Source: Parachlamydiaceae bacterium
GTDB taxonomy: Bacteria > Chlamydiota > Chlamydiia > Chlamydiales > Parachlamydiaceae
Length of the DNA: 6,552 bases
Assembly: GCA_003164155.1 (NCBI GenBank)
Contig: PLSG01000514.1
Span: forward strand, 1 to 6,552
Reading direction: 5' to 3'
This document shows positions 1 through 6,552 of the stretch, one piece after another. Under the pieces are notes generated by a model. It was given only the letters and a program-made list of their open reading frames with translations. It was not told the DNA's origin and did no database searches. A program made the position numbers and the translations under genes. Position 1 is the stretch's first letter; every line of letters begins with the position of its first letter.

Positions 1-221
1 AACATAGACGCATTGCGTTTCGTGTGCCGATTTGCAAAGGCATGCGAAGCGCGATCTTCGATGCCGCAGTAAGCTTCGGTCTCTACGATAATGCCGCCGG
101 CAATTGCTCCATCAATGCAAGTAAATAGGTACTTCCCCAAAAGATCTCGGCTTAAAAAGAGCACATCGGATTGCTGATAATATTCCAAGGGAAGTGGGGT
201 GGGATCAAAATCTTCACGCAT
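1..221 (-). CDS. mpg: 3-methyladenine DNA glycosylase, AAG/Mpg family (partial, 3' end beyond left edge)
   Basis: This is the N-terminal 73 codons (plus two bases) of a base-excision-repair enzyme that removes alkylated purines such as 3-methyladenine from DNA in the cytoplasm/nucleoid. Read on the minus strand from ATG at 221-219, the product shows the family signature in order: LLGKYL (residues 27-32), IVETEAYCGIEDRASHAF (45-62) and RHTKRN (65-70). By spacing, E49, Y51 and H60 fall on human AAG E125 (catalytic base), Y127 (stacks on the flipped base) and H136. The family is usually about 190-220 residues, so roughly a third is visible. The ATG is preceded by TAAGG seven bases upstream, supporting this start. 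The gene is transcribed away from the transporter gene. The family assignment is firm; activity cannot be judged without the rest of the gene. Confidence 0.93.
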   Translation of the reverse strand, partial: MREDFDPTPLPLEYYQQSDVLFLSRDLLGKYLFTCIDGAIAGGIIVETEAYCGIEDRASHAFANRHTKRNASM

Positions 222-334
222 AGCAAAACCTTATATTCAACTTGATGGATAATCTCATTTTGTATAGAGTTAAGCTGGTCTTTAACAGACAATATTTCAC
301 AATTCTTCTTACTTTTAACAAATAGCATATTGAC
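222..334. promoter_or_regulatory. Divergent AT-rich intergenic region, presumed to hold both promoters
   Basis: This 113-bp non-coding stretch separates the divergently read glycosylase and transporter genes, so promoters for both directions should lie here or overlap the gene starts. For the plus strand a weak candidate is TTGATG (242-247) with TATAGA (263-268), at a short 15-bp spacing. For the minus strand the overlapping TATACA (complement of 261-266) could serve as a -10. Small dyads are present: GTTAA (269-273) with TTAAC (282-286), and GTCT (278-281) with AGAC (287-290). None matches a consensus well. Presence of promoters is inferred from gene layout, not from strong motifs. Confidence 0.35.
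229..233 (-). promoter_or_regulatory. Shine-Dalgarno of the DNA glycosylase gene
   Basis: On the minus strand TAAGG lies seven bases before the ATG at 221-219. This normal spacing decides the start codon of the glycosylase. Confidence 0.6.
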
Positions 335-1318
335 ATGTTACCAGGTATTTTATTCGTTACTGTCGCTTGCAGCCTGTGGGGGCTAATCTTCGTCATGCCT
401 TTTTTCATGCAAGACTTAAGCTCCGCCGCAGTGATAGCCGCCCGTTACTATTTCTATGGGTTGTTTTCTTTGGCCTTAGCCTGCTTGAGCGGCTTCTCCT
501 TTCGCAGGCATCTGTCGCGCAAAATACTACTCAAAGCATTTGCCTTTGCCTTGTTTGCCCAATTGGGCTATTACCTATGCATCGTGCTGAGCGTGAGATT
601 TGCCACAGGAGCCATCACTACCATGGTCATGGGCACGGCACCTATCACCATAGCAGTATATGGACAATGGAGCCACCCTAATCGCTCCTTCAAACCGCTG
701 ATCCTGCCGAGCATAGTCATCTTGGGCGGGTTGCTGCTGGTCAACCTCCACACCGTTTTTCATACAGCTGCCCAGCAAACGCTTGCCGAATATTTATTTG
801 GCCTAGCCTGCAGTCTGATGGCCTTGACGGCCTGGACCTGGTACGCGGTGGATAGTGCCAAATTATTAAAAAGCAACCCTCAGATTACACCTGCCAACTG
901 GTCCACCTTGGTCGGGCTATGTACCCTCTTTTGGGTTGTTCTCGGCACCCTTGCCTATCTCCTAGGCACTCAAGACACCCAGTTTGTGGAGCAACTGTGG
1001 GCCTTCGATGAGCTTTCACACACCTTTATGCTGGGAGGGTTCATTCTAGGTGTTATATGTTCGCTATGCGGGTTTATTCTGTGGAACAAAGGCTGCGCTC
1101 TGATTCCCGTGTCTTTGGCCGGCCAATTTTTTACCACCCAGACCCTCTTTGGCCTGACTTATGTCTTCCTGATCGAAAATAGACTCCCCTCTGGCGTCGA
1201 AGCCATAGGCATGGCTTTGATGTTTTCTGGAGTGCTGATCAGCTTGAACACCTTCAAAAGACAGCGCGAAGCTTCTGCCAACTTGACTTCAAATGAACTG
1301 AGCCCTGCAAAATCATAG
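335..1318 (+). CDS. EamA/DMT-superfamily inner-membrane transporter
   Basis: This complete 327-residue protein has the size and layout of ten-helix drug/metabolite transporters, made of two tandem EamA repeats (about residues 4-140 and 150-306). Predicted membrane helices lie near 4-24, 31-52, 64-87, 91-110, 121-141, 152-172, 190-210, 231-251, 256-279 and 287-306. Typical family features are SLWG in helix 1, ARYYFYG at the start of helix 2, TMVMGTAPI in helix 4, IPVSLAGQ opening helix 9, IENRLPSG before helix 10, and a polar charged tail after residue 307. Such proteins export or import small metabolites, amino acids or nucleotides; the substrate cannot be read from sequence. An in-frame TAG at 323-325 leaves ATG 335 as the first ATG, and helix 1 begins directly after it. 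No clear Shine-Dalgarno precedes it, which is unusual here because both neighbours have one. It ends with TAG 26 bp before the giant gene, with which it is probably co-transcribed. Confidence 0.92.
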   Translation: MLPGILFVTVACSLWGLIFVMPFFMQDLSSAAVIAARYYFYGLFSLALACLSGFSFRRHLSRKILLKAFAFALFAQLGYYLCIVLSVRFATGAITTMVMGTAPITIAVYGQWSHPNRSFKPLILPSIVILGGLLLVNLHTVFHTAAQQTLAEYLFGLACSLMALTAWTWYAVDSAKLLKSNPQITPANWSTLVGLCTLFWVVLGTLAYLLGTQDTQFVEQLWAFDELSHTFMLGGFILGVICSLCGFILWNKGCALIPVSLAGQFFTTQTLFGLTYVFLIENRLPSGVEAIGMALMFSGVLISLNTFKRQREASANLTSNELSPAKS

Positions 1319-1319
1319 G

Positions 1320-1344
1320 GTTTATTTACACTGTAAAGGTAAAC
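1320..1344 (+). promoter_or_regulatory. Ribosome binding site of the giant gene within a dyad
   Basis: AAAGG (1335-1339) lies five bases before ATG 1345 and supports that start. The 26-bp intergenic gap is almost wholly a dyad: TTTACA (1325-1330) and TGTAAA (1332-1337) are perfect inverted arms around one base, and GTTTA (1320-1324) pairs with TAAAC (1340-1344). The GG of the Shine-Dalgarno (1338-1339) is the only unpaired part of the right side. The A/T-rich arms and tiny loop argue against a strong RNA hairpin; a protein operator or chance are alternatives. There is no terminator-like U tract. Confidence 0.45.
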
Positions 1345-4300
1345 ATGACACCACTCTTTGATCCGCCTATTTATTGCCCTATCCTGCCTGGTAACCCCCT
1401 CACTAAATTGCGCATGGAAAACGGTATCCCATGCGTGCCTGTGGTGCCTTACGAAGAAGCCTTAGCCCCAGAAGAATGTGCACGCTTGGCTATCCTTCAA
1501 AAAGAGCGCTTTCGACTGGTCGCCAATCAAGATCTTTGCCGTAAATATGGTTGGCAGGCCGAAGACATCGTCTTTACTCCCCTAGATTTTGCCAGCTATC
1601 TACACGCTAAAGGTCGTGAAGCCTGGATTGTGGGCTCTCAAACAAGGCCGACCAGCATTCCTAAAAACGACATCGACATCCGCTTTTATATCAGTGAAAA
1701 TCGCTTTTCCAATAAACCCGAGCTACAAGATAAACTCGAGTTTATCATGAGCCGTTTTATTCGCTGGAAAATGCGCCAAAAATCGCGAGAAGCTGTCCGC
1801 GCTGTTCCAGATAATATTTCTACGCGCTTGGCAATTTATGGCGTCGCTATCCAAGTGTTTACCCTTCCCCAGCAACAGCAAAGTCCCAGCTGGGCTCTAA
1901 TTCAACTGGGTGCTTTGCAGATCAATGCGCATTACCGCGCGCAGCTGCACAGTATAAGCAGCTCCACTGGTGGCCAATGGAGCATCATGCGCAGCGTAGC
2001 GCGTTGGTCCATCGGACATACCTTTGCCACTGATCGCGCAGGTTTTATGACCGCTAAGAGTCACGCCTCAAAACGCCTTTTCCTTAACCACTACCCGCAA
2101 TTCTTACATAATTTGATCTTCCGCCTGATGCTCGAAGCCAGCCATGGATCGCGCTTTTTGCATTCTTTGGATAGATCCAGTCCTTTATTGAAAACCGCCG
2201 TGGAAAAGTTTTTTAGCGAACATGCGCGCGATTTTGAGAGAGGGTCACCTGTGATTATGACCAAAAATCTCTTGCGCTATATGAAAGAGCACGCCCGCAC
2301 CCCATACAAACGCTTGGCCGACTTCTTATATCTTCTTCTCGTGCTGCAACATCAGCCACAGGCTTGTGCTTTTTTAGCTCAGGCCTTTCTCGATATCGCC
2401 AAGCGACATGACGCCGATCTGCAGATTGCTTCCTTTGCCAAATTCGCCGAATTCATCCAAGTACACCCCACCTACACCGCTTCTTTTTTAGCGGTCTTGC
2501 AAGGGCTGTGTATTTGTTGTAAATGGACCAACCAAGACAGCCCGGCGGACAGCATAAAAGCCTATAAAGGGATGTCCCTAGAGGACTGGCGTCCCTATTT
2601 TATTTTTAAAGAAGCTCATTTTGCATTGCCTTTTGATTACTACTCTCCGCTTAACTTGTCTACATCTTTGCTAAAGCATTGGCCTATACTCTTTAAAATC
2701 CCCGAAAGCCACGCGCTTTTGCAAGGACTCTTTGCCTTTCTTGAGCTTCCCGTCAGGTATTTGACACAAGATCCTGCGCAATCCCTAAAGTATGTCATGG
2801 AAGACATTATAGCCGGCTTTCAGCAGCACTATGTCATGGAAACCATTGATCAATTTCATGGCCAAGGAACCGCTAAGATGTTGCATGAGGGCCTGTTTGC
2901 CTCTAGTATGCGCTCTCCTATAGCCTCATCTGTGGAAGCCTCCAAAGTCGCTGAGGCAGATGCTAAACGCAAAGAGTTCGAGAAAGTTCACACGATGCAC
3001 TTATTGAAAAATGCCCACCAATCTCTGGCTACAGAGAATTCTCTAGAAGTGGGCCGCTTCATTATCCTCTTATGTAAACTCGCTGGAACTCTGCATGAAA
3101 AAGAATTAGTCGAAGATCTTACGCATCTAAACTCTTTGTTAGTGGCTATCCTAGCCTCACCAGAAAAAACAACTCTTTTCCATACGCTAAAGCAACAAAT
3201 TGACGATTTCTTTCCTCATCTTGAAGCCAGCCTGCTCCACCCCAGACCTGACATACGCGCTTTGACAGTGCACTTCTACTTCCATATGCAAGATTTTCTT
3301 AGCCCTTACAATAGCCATCTCATCTTTTCAAAAATTTTAGCAGCTTGTAAGAAAGAAGATGTCAAATGCAAGCACAGACTTATCGCACATGGACTACAAA
3401 ACTCTTTCTTCACAGATCCCCATCAGCGTCTTAGCTTGTACAGTGAACTGCTCTCTTCTGGCGATCTCAATGTGCTAAAACAAGCCTCTCAATTAGTTGA
3501 AAGCGCCCTAAGCGACTCTGTACACGACAAGGTTAAACTAGCTTGGCTTCCCACTTTAATGCGCAAGCTGCTAGCTGCACAATGTAATCGTGAAGCTTGC
3601 GAGCTATTGTTACACATGCGCAGACATGACAAACAGCTCTTTCAACGCTTTTTAGAAGCTTCTTATAATCAGGTTTTTCGCCAGCAATTAATCGAGGCGG
3701 CCAAGGCTTTAAGCTTTCTGCCTAAAGATCCCCAAGCCACCAAAATTGCTTGGGGCGTGCTGAGCTTGGTGCTCAAGGGGGAAGTCAATGAAACCTTGAT
3801 AAAAGCAGGCAGCGAATTTTTTTCCAAAGAGATCGCCACGCAATTTTTGATGAAAAGCAAACGACCTAATCTGCCTAAGCGCTACCGGCTATTGCGCTTA
3901 GTCAATCGACTGCTGCACAACAAGGCCAAACTTTCTTCTGCTACGCATAAGTTATGCCTCGAACATCTGGTTGTAAAGTGCATGGAAACCAACAAAAAAC
4001 ATCCACGCCCTAGTGTATCAAAATCCTATCGCCAAATGGCTTTACACGTATTCAAAAAACAAGCTCTCCACCTCAAAAATTCCTCTGATATGCAAGCGCT
4101 CTATCAAATTTTTTTAGTGCGTATGGCCTCTCTAATTGAATCCAAACACGCCACTTTTATGTTTTTAGGAAAAGCTCTGCTTGAACACGCTATTCCCCTG
4201 AAACACCCTCAGCGAAACACCCTCAAGGGGCTACTAGATAAACAAATCCTCGATGCGCGATTTTTTGAAACCTTTTACCGTTTTGCTATAGATCTAAACC

Positions 4301-6552
4301 CCTCCCTAAATACACACAGTGCTTTCCAAAAAGCTGACTTCGATCCCCTAGCCATAGACATAACAGAAAAAGAGAGTAAAGAAGAAAAGAGCTACGTAGA
4401 AGACACTGCTCCACTAACTGGAACTTCTACAGCTTGGAAAAATTGCCGACAACGCGATTCCTCGGAAAAATTGGAACTAACCAAACGCGCAATCTTATGG
4501 CTTATAGATAATATACCCATAAGTGGTAAAGAATCGCATACACGTCTGCGCAACCACAGTCAATTTATCATCCAGGGACTCGTAGAAGGGGAAAAACGCC
4601 TTTCTGTCCTTTCAGAAGAGGAGCAGTTTGTTATAGCCGACAACTTGCTGCATCTCATAGAATTGTTGTCAAAGGCTTCGCGTACAGACACAGCCAATGA
4701 AGCTTTCCGTCTTTTTTCTCTGGTGGCCGGCATGCCGGTTCCCCAATTGATTCGCTTTAAGAACATCCACAATGCGCAAAAAAGGGAAGCTTTAGCTCAG
4801 AGGCGGCTGGACATTGCGACGATATTACTCCAAAACTCTCTGCTTCAGCGCGCTAAAAAGGCTCCTAAAGGTGAACTTCAAAATTTCAACTTTGAAGCGA
4901 TGTACTTTCTTACGCGCTTTCTGCTTAGCTTAGACTTAAGAAGCGGCGTGGCTTTCCAATTTATGATTAGAGCTCTCGCTTGTTTGCCAAGAAAGCTTCC
5001 GCATGGGCTGGAATATACAGAAGTGGTAAGTATATTGAGCAAGCTATGTGCGCGTTCAGAAGGATCCTTGCGCACCCAGAGACTGCTTCAACATTGCGTC
5101 TGGCTAATGCTTGACGAAGGCATTTACAGCTCTTCAACCGAGGATTTATTTGCGGCTATGCAATTATGTGGTGCGTCAATTAATCATCGCTTGATCATCG
5201 AGAATTGTTGGCATCCTGTAGAGGAGACCATCAATAAACTGATGTGTAAATTGAAAGCTAACAAGATCAAACCCACCCGTGAAAATTTTTATCAATGGCT
5301 CGTCGTCCCTCTAATAAATACCCAAGCCTTGCTTGAATTCCATATAATAACTCGCACCAACGTTCTCAAAGACTTATTAGATATGACTCCCAGGAGCGAA
5401 GAGTGGCTGCCTAAACTATTACCTACTCCACAAGCTCTTATGCAGTATTATCAGTTTTTGATGCAAGGTTATGGCTTGGATATAAGTAGCTCCACCGCAC
5501 GTAAATTGCTCGATATCCTTCCCCCGCTTTCCAGCCTTGATCCAGCACTTGAAAATATGCATACTATCTGCACCATCGAACTGAGCATTAAGTGCAGTGA
5601 CGCGAAAAGTTTTCCGTCGATTTTCAGAAAATACGTGGGACTAAAATTAAATGAAAAGCTCCAGTTGTTACTTCCCATAGTTCGCGGTCTACAAAGCCTA
5701 TCATCTATCACAGATTTCTATCCACAGGCCCCGGATTCTCTTTTTGAGCCCTTTGTCAAATCCTTTCTGCCTTTTGTAAAAGGGCTGAATGAATCTGAAA
5801 TGCAGCTTTATTCGCGTTTATCTCTTAGAGCGGAAGCTTTATTAGGAACATCTGTCTTTGGAGAGTCCTTAATGGGAATTGCCAGCTTTATAGAGCGCTT
5901 TCAAAAGACTTCCGAAGCAGAAACTTTCTGTTCGCTCGATCTACAGTTTATGGACGGACTCTATGAAAGGTGTTCGGCCACCCTTTTTGAAAATTACTTA
6001 ATGCCGCGCTATTTCCATTATTACATGTCAGACTTGTCCCCCGCTAATCAACAAATCGTGCTAAAAGCTTTAATTACCATTTACCAAAAGGAAATCTTAA
6101 ACCCCACTTACGTAGAAATGAAAGAGGAAGAGGAGCAAAGTGGTGACGAAGAAAGCCATAATGATTTAAACGAGAGTTGTATACTTCCCTATATATGGGA
6201 TGATTTTCTCGCAAGAGAATCCCAACATGCAAAATCTTTAATTAAATCGAATGTCAATGGGGAACACCTTAGGATGTTTGTTCAAAGATTAAGTAAGCTG
6301 CTTCAGCTTGGAGGATCAATACCCTTAGGATTAAATCAAATAGCGGCATTAATCAAAAAGCTGAAAGACTGCGTCTGTGTCCCAAACTACAAAGATCAAT
6401 CCTCTCACCCAGTTCCCATCGAGTACCTAAGTAAATTGCTCGACTTTGCCACCGTGCATGGACCATTTAAACACCTAAAAGGTCCTATTCCAACCTTCAT
6501 GTCGAATGAAGAAGTCCAAGACCTTGCTAACGAACACATAAGTCTACAAATG
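1345..6552 (+). CDS. Giant alpha-helical protein with a PcnB/CCA-transferase-like N-terminus (partial, runs off right edge)
   Basis: A single reading frame is open from ATG 1345 to the final base: 1736 codons without a stop and still incomplete. I recognise no known full-length protein. Residues ~75-330 resemble a degenerate class II nucleotidyltransferase/poly(A) polymerase module. From about residue 330 onward the sequence is leucine-rich amphipathic helices in the manner of HEAT/ARM/TPR-like solenoids, without a fixed consensus repeat. Polar linkers lie at about 998-1040 (EKESKEEKS) and 1591-1611 (acidic, KEEEEQSGDEES), and a charged segment at ~530-550. There is no signal peptide and no convincing transmembrane helix, so the protein is cytoplasmic or leaves by a signal-independent route. 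AAAGG five bases upstream supports the start. It follows the transporter gene by 26 bp and is probably in its operon. GC falls from 98/180 at 1921-2100 to 64/180 at 6181-6360 (hand counts). Function is unknown; a large RNA- or protein-binding scaffold is one inference. Confidence 0.93.
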   Translation, partial: MTPLFDPPIYCPILPGNPLTKLRMENGIPCVPVVPYEEALAPEECARLAILQKERFRLVANQDLCRKYGWQAEDIVFTPLDFASYLHAKGREAWIVGSQTRPTSIPKNDIDIRFYISENRFSNKPELQDKLEFIMSRFIRWKMRQKSREAVRAVPDNISTRLAIYGVAIQVFTLPQQQQSPSWALIQLGALQINAHYRAQLHSISSSTGGQWSIMRSVARWSIGHTFATDRAGFMTAKSHASKRLFLNHYPQFLHNLIFRLMLEASHGSRFLHSLDRSSPLLKTAVEKFFSEHARDFERGSPVIMTKNLLRYMKEHARTPYKRLADFLYLLLVLQHQPQACAFLAQAFLDIAKRHDADLQIASFAKFAEFIQVHPTYTASFLAVLQGLCICCKWTNQDSPADSIKAYKGMSLEDWRPYFIFKEAHFALPFDYYSPLNLSTSLLKHWPILFKIPESHALLQGLFAFLELPVRYLTQDPAQSLKYVMEDIIAGFQQHYVMETIDQFHGQGTAKMLHEGLFASSMRSPIASSVEASKVAEADAKRKEFEKVHTMHLLKNAHQSLATENSLEVGRFIILLCKLAGTLHEKELVEDLTHLNSLLVAILASPEKTTLFHTLKQQIDDFFPHLEASLLHPRPDIRALTVHFYFHMQDFLSPYNSHLIFSKILAACKKEDVKCKHRLIAHGLQNSFFTDPHQRLSLYSELLSSGDLNVLKQASQLVESALSDSVHDKVKLAWLPTLMRKLLAAQCNREACELLLHMRRHDKQLFQRFLEASYNQVFRQQLIEAAKALSFLPKDPQATKIAWGVLSLVLKGEVNETLIKAGSEFFSKEIATQFLMKSKRPNLPKRYRLLRLVNRLLHNKAKLSSATHKLCLEHLVVKCMETNKKHPRPSVSKSYRQMALHVFKKQALHLKNSSDMQALYQIFLVRMASLIESKHATFMFLGKALLEHAIPLKHPQRNTLKGLLDKQILDARFFETFYRFAIDLNPSLNTHSAFQKADFDPLAIDITEKESKEEKSYVEDTAPLTGTSTAWKNCRQRDSSEKLELTKRAILWLIDNIPISGKESHTRLRNHSQFIIQGLVEGEKRLSVLSEEEQFVIADNLLHLIELLSKASRTDTANEAFRLFSLVAGMPVPQLIRFKNIHNAQKREALAQRRLDIATILLQNSLLQRAKKAPKGELQNFNFEAMYFLTRFLLSLDLRSGVAFQFMIRALACLPRKLPHGLEYTEVVSILSKLCARSEGSLRTQRLLQHCVWLMLDEGIYSSSTEDLFAAMQLCGASINHRLIIENCWHPVEETINKLMCKLKANKIKPTRENFYQWLVVPLINTQALLEFHIITRTNVLKDLLDMTPRSEEWLPKLLPTPQALMQYYQFLMQGYGLDISSSTARKLLDILPPLSSLDPALENMHTICTIELSIKCSDAKSFPSIFRKYVGLKLNEKLQLLLPIVRGLQSLSSITDFYPQAPDSLFEPFVKSFLPFVKGLNESEMQLYSRLSLRAEALLGTSVFGESLMGIASFIERFQKTSEAETFCSLDLQFMDGLYERCSATLFENYLMPRYFHYYMSDLSPANQQIVLKALITIYQKEILNPTYVEMKEEEEQSGDEESHNDLNESCILPYIWDDFLARESQHAKSLIKSNVNGEHLRMFVQRLSKLLQLGGSIPLGLNQIAALIKKLKDCVCVPNYKDQSSHPVPIEYLSKLLDFATVHGPFKHLKGPIPTFMSNEEVQDLANEHISLQM
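1567..2280 (+). other. Degenerate class II nucleotidyltransferase / PcnB-like module (residues ~75-312 of the giant protein)
   Basis: Class II CCA-adding enzymes and bacterial poly(A) polymerases carry a VGGxVRD...PKDxD head, an IEVTTF strand, an RRDFTINA motif and an LRAVRFA neck helix. The giant protein shows the same kinds of segment in the same order: EAWIVGSQTRP (92-102), IPKNDIDIRF (105-114), VAIQVFTL (167-174), LQINAHY (191-197), IMRSVARW (214-221) and FRLMLEASHGSRFL (259-272), the last resembling the PcnB body. D109 and D111 fit the two metal-binding carboxylates. Q170 sits where the third acidic residue is expected, and RRD appears replaced by GAL (189-191). The stretch between the INA and neck segments is much shorter than in E. 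coli PcnB. Residues are seen directly; homology is inferred by eye from remembered family motifs. A generic polymerase-beta-type nucleotidyltransferase fold, or chance, remain possible. Confidence 0.5.
3730..3775 (+). repeat. Two adjacent inverted repeats inside the giant gene
   Basis: CCCCAAGC (3730-3737) and GCTTGGGG (3748-3755) are perfect 8-bp arms around a 10-base loop. Five bases later TGAGC (3761-3765) and GCTCA (3771-3775) form a second, 5-bp pair around TTGGT. They lie in ordinary coding sequence (product DPQATKIAWGV onward) and no U tract follows, so they do not look like a terminator. A local mRNA structure or chance are both possible. Confidence 0.35.
4336..4464 (+). other. Polar linker between two helical regions of the giant protein (residues ~998-1040)
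   Basis: Regular leucine-rich helices stop near residue 997. The next 43 residues are charged, Ser/Thr-rich and contain Pro and Gly (for example EKESKEEKSY and APLTGTSTA). Helical character resumes at about residue 1041 (KLELTKRAILWLI). It reads as a flexible hinge dividing the visible solenoid into parts of about 660 and 550 residues. The reading frame is uninterrupted, so this is not a gene boundary. Confidence 0.5.
6115..6177 (+). other. Acidic low-complexity linker in the giant protein (residues ~1591-1611)
   Basis: Residues 1591-1611 contain ten Asp/Glu, including KEEEEQSGDEES, between helical segments ending near YQKEIL and resuming near ILPYIWDDFL. It is probably an exposed flexible linker. 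The DNA is purine-rich here as a result. Confidence 0.5.

Noticed and set aside
214..408. 64-codon minus-strand frame spanning the divergent intergenic region
   Set aside because: It overlaps both the transporter start and the glycosylase start in a different frame, and the product has no recognisable feature.
367..681. 104-codon plus-strand frame overlapping the transporter gene
   Set aside because: It is nested in another frame of a convincing membrane transporter, and its product is His-rich and low-quality with no recognisable domain.
571..778. Two minus-strand frames of 60-67 codons opposite the transporter gene
   Set aside because: They are antisense shadows with no domain or ribosome binding site support.
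2326..2370. Hydrophobic run LADFLYLLLVL (residues 324-334) as a transmembrane helix
   Set aside because: It is only about 11 residues long and is followed by QHQPQ; it fits a buried solenoid helix better.
4201..4225. Direct repeat AAACACCCTCA at 4201-4211 and 4215-4225
   Set aside because: The two copies are in different reading frames (14-bp offset) and occur only twice; most likely chance.
4336..4464. Possible boundary between two separate genes at the polar linker
   Set aside because: There is no stop codon, no Shine-Dalgarno and no frame change; the same frame continues through it.
3669..5711. Several minus-strand frames of 63-80 codons opposite the giant gene
   Set aside because: All lie antisense to one long intact coding frame and show no motif; random frames of this length are expected in such a stretch.

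Overview
The window comes from a bacterium of moderate, uneven GC content. Nothing in it fixes the taxon. The three genes are a Mpg-family DNA glycosylase, a drug/metabolite-type (EamA) transporter and a giant alpha-helical protein with no signal peptide. This mix would suit a Gram-negative, host-associated lineage such as an environmental Chlamydiota or a Legionella/Coxiella-like organism, but that is a guess from style and not a marker-based assignment.

Layout. Positions 1-221 (minus strand) hold the first 73 codons plus two bases of a 3-methyladenine DNA glycosylase whose 3' part lies beyond the left edge. A 113-bp AT-rich divergent intergenic region (222-334) follows. Positions 335-1318 (plus) encode a complete 327-residue, ten-helix EamA transporter. 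After a 26-bp gap with a Shine-Dalgarno inside a dyad comes one reading frame, open from ATG 1345 to the last base (6552). It has 1736 codons without a stop, covers about 80% of the window and is still incomplete.

The giant gene is the point of interest. Its first ~330 residues resemble a class II tRNA nucleotidyltransferase / bacterial poly(A) polymerase (PcnB-like) head and neck: VGS followed ten residues later by DID, a later strand IQV where the family has IEV, an INA segment, an MRSV segment and a helical LEASHGS segment. The first two carboxylates are present, but the third appears to be Gln and the RRD motif is not recognisable, so the module may be inactive or altered. The remaining >1400 residues read as amphipathic helices of alpha-solenoid type, broken by polar linkers at about residues 998-1040 and 1591-1611. 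I know of no described protein with this architecture.

The transporter and giant gene are co-directional, closely spaced and have no terminator between them, so they are probably co-transcribed. The glycosylase is divergent. No functional link between base-excision repair, the transporter and the giant protein can be shown from this sequence. No RNA genes, CRISPR arrays, insertion sequences or attachment sites were seen.
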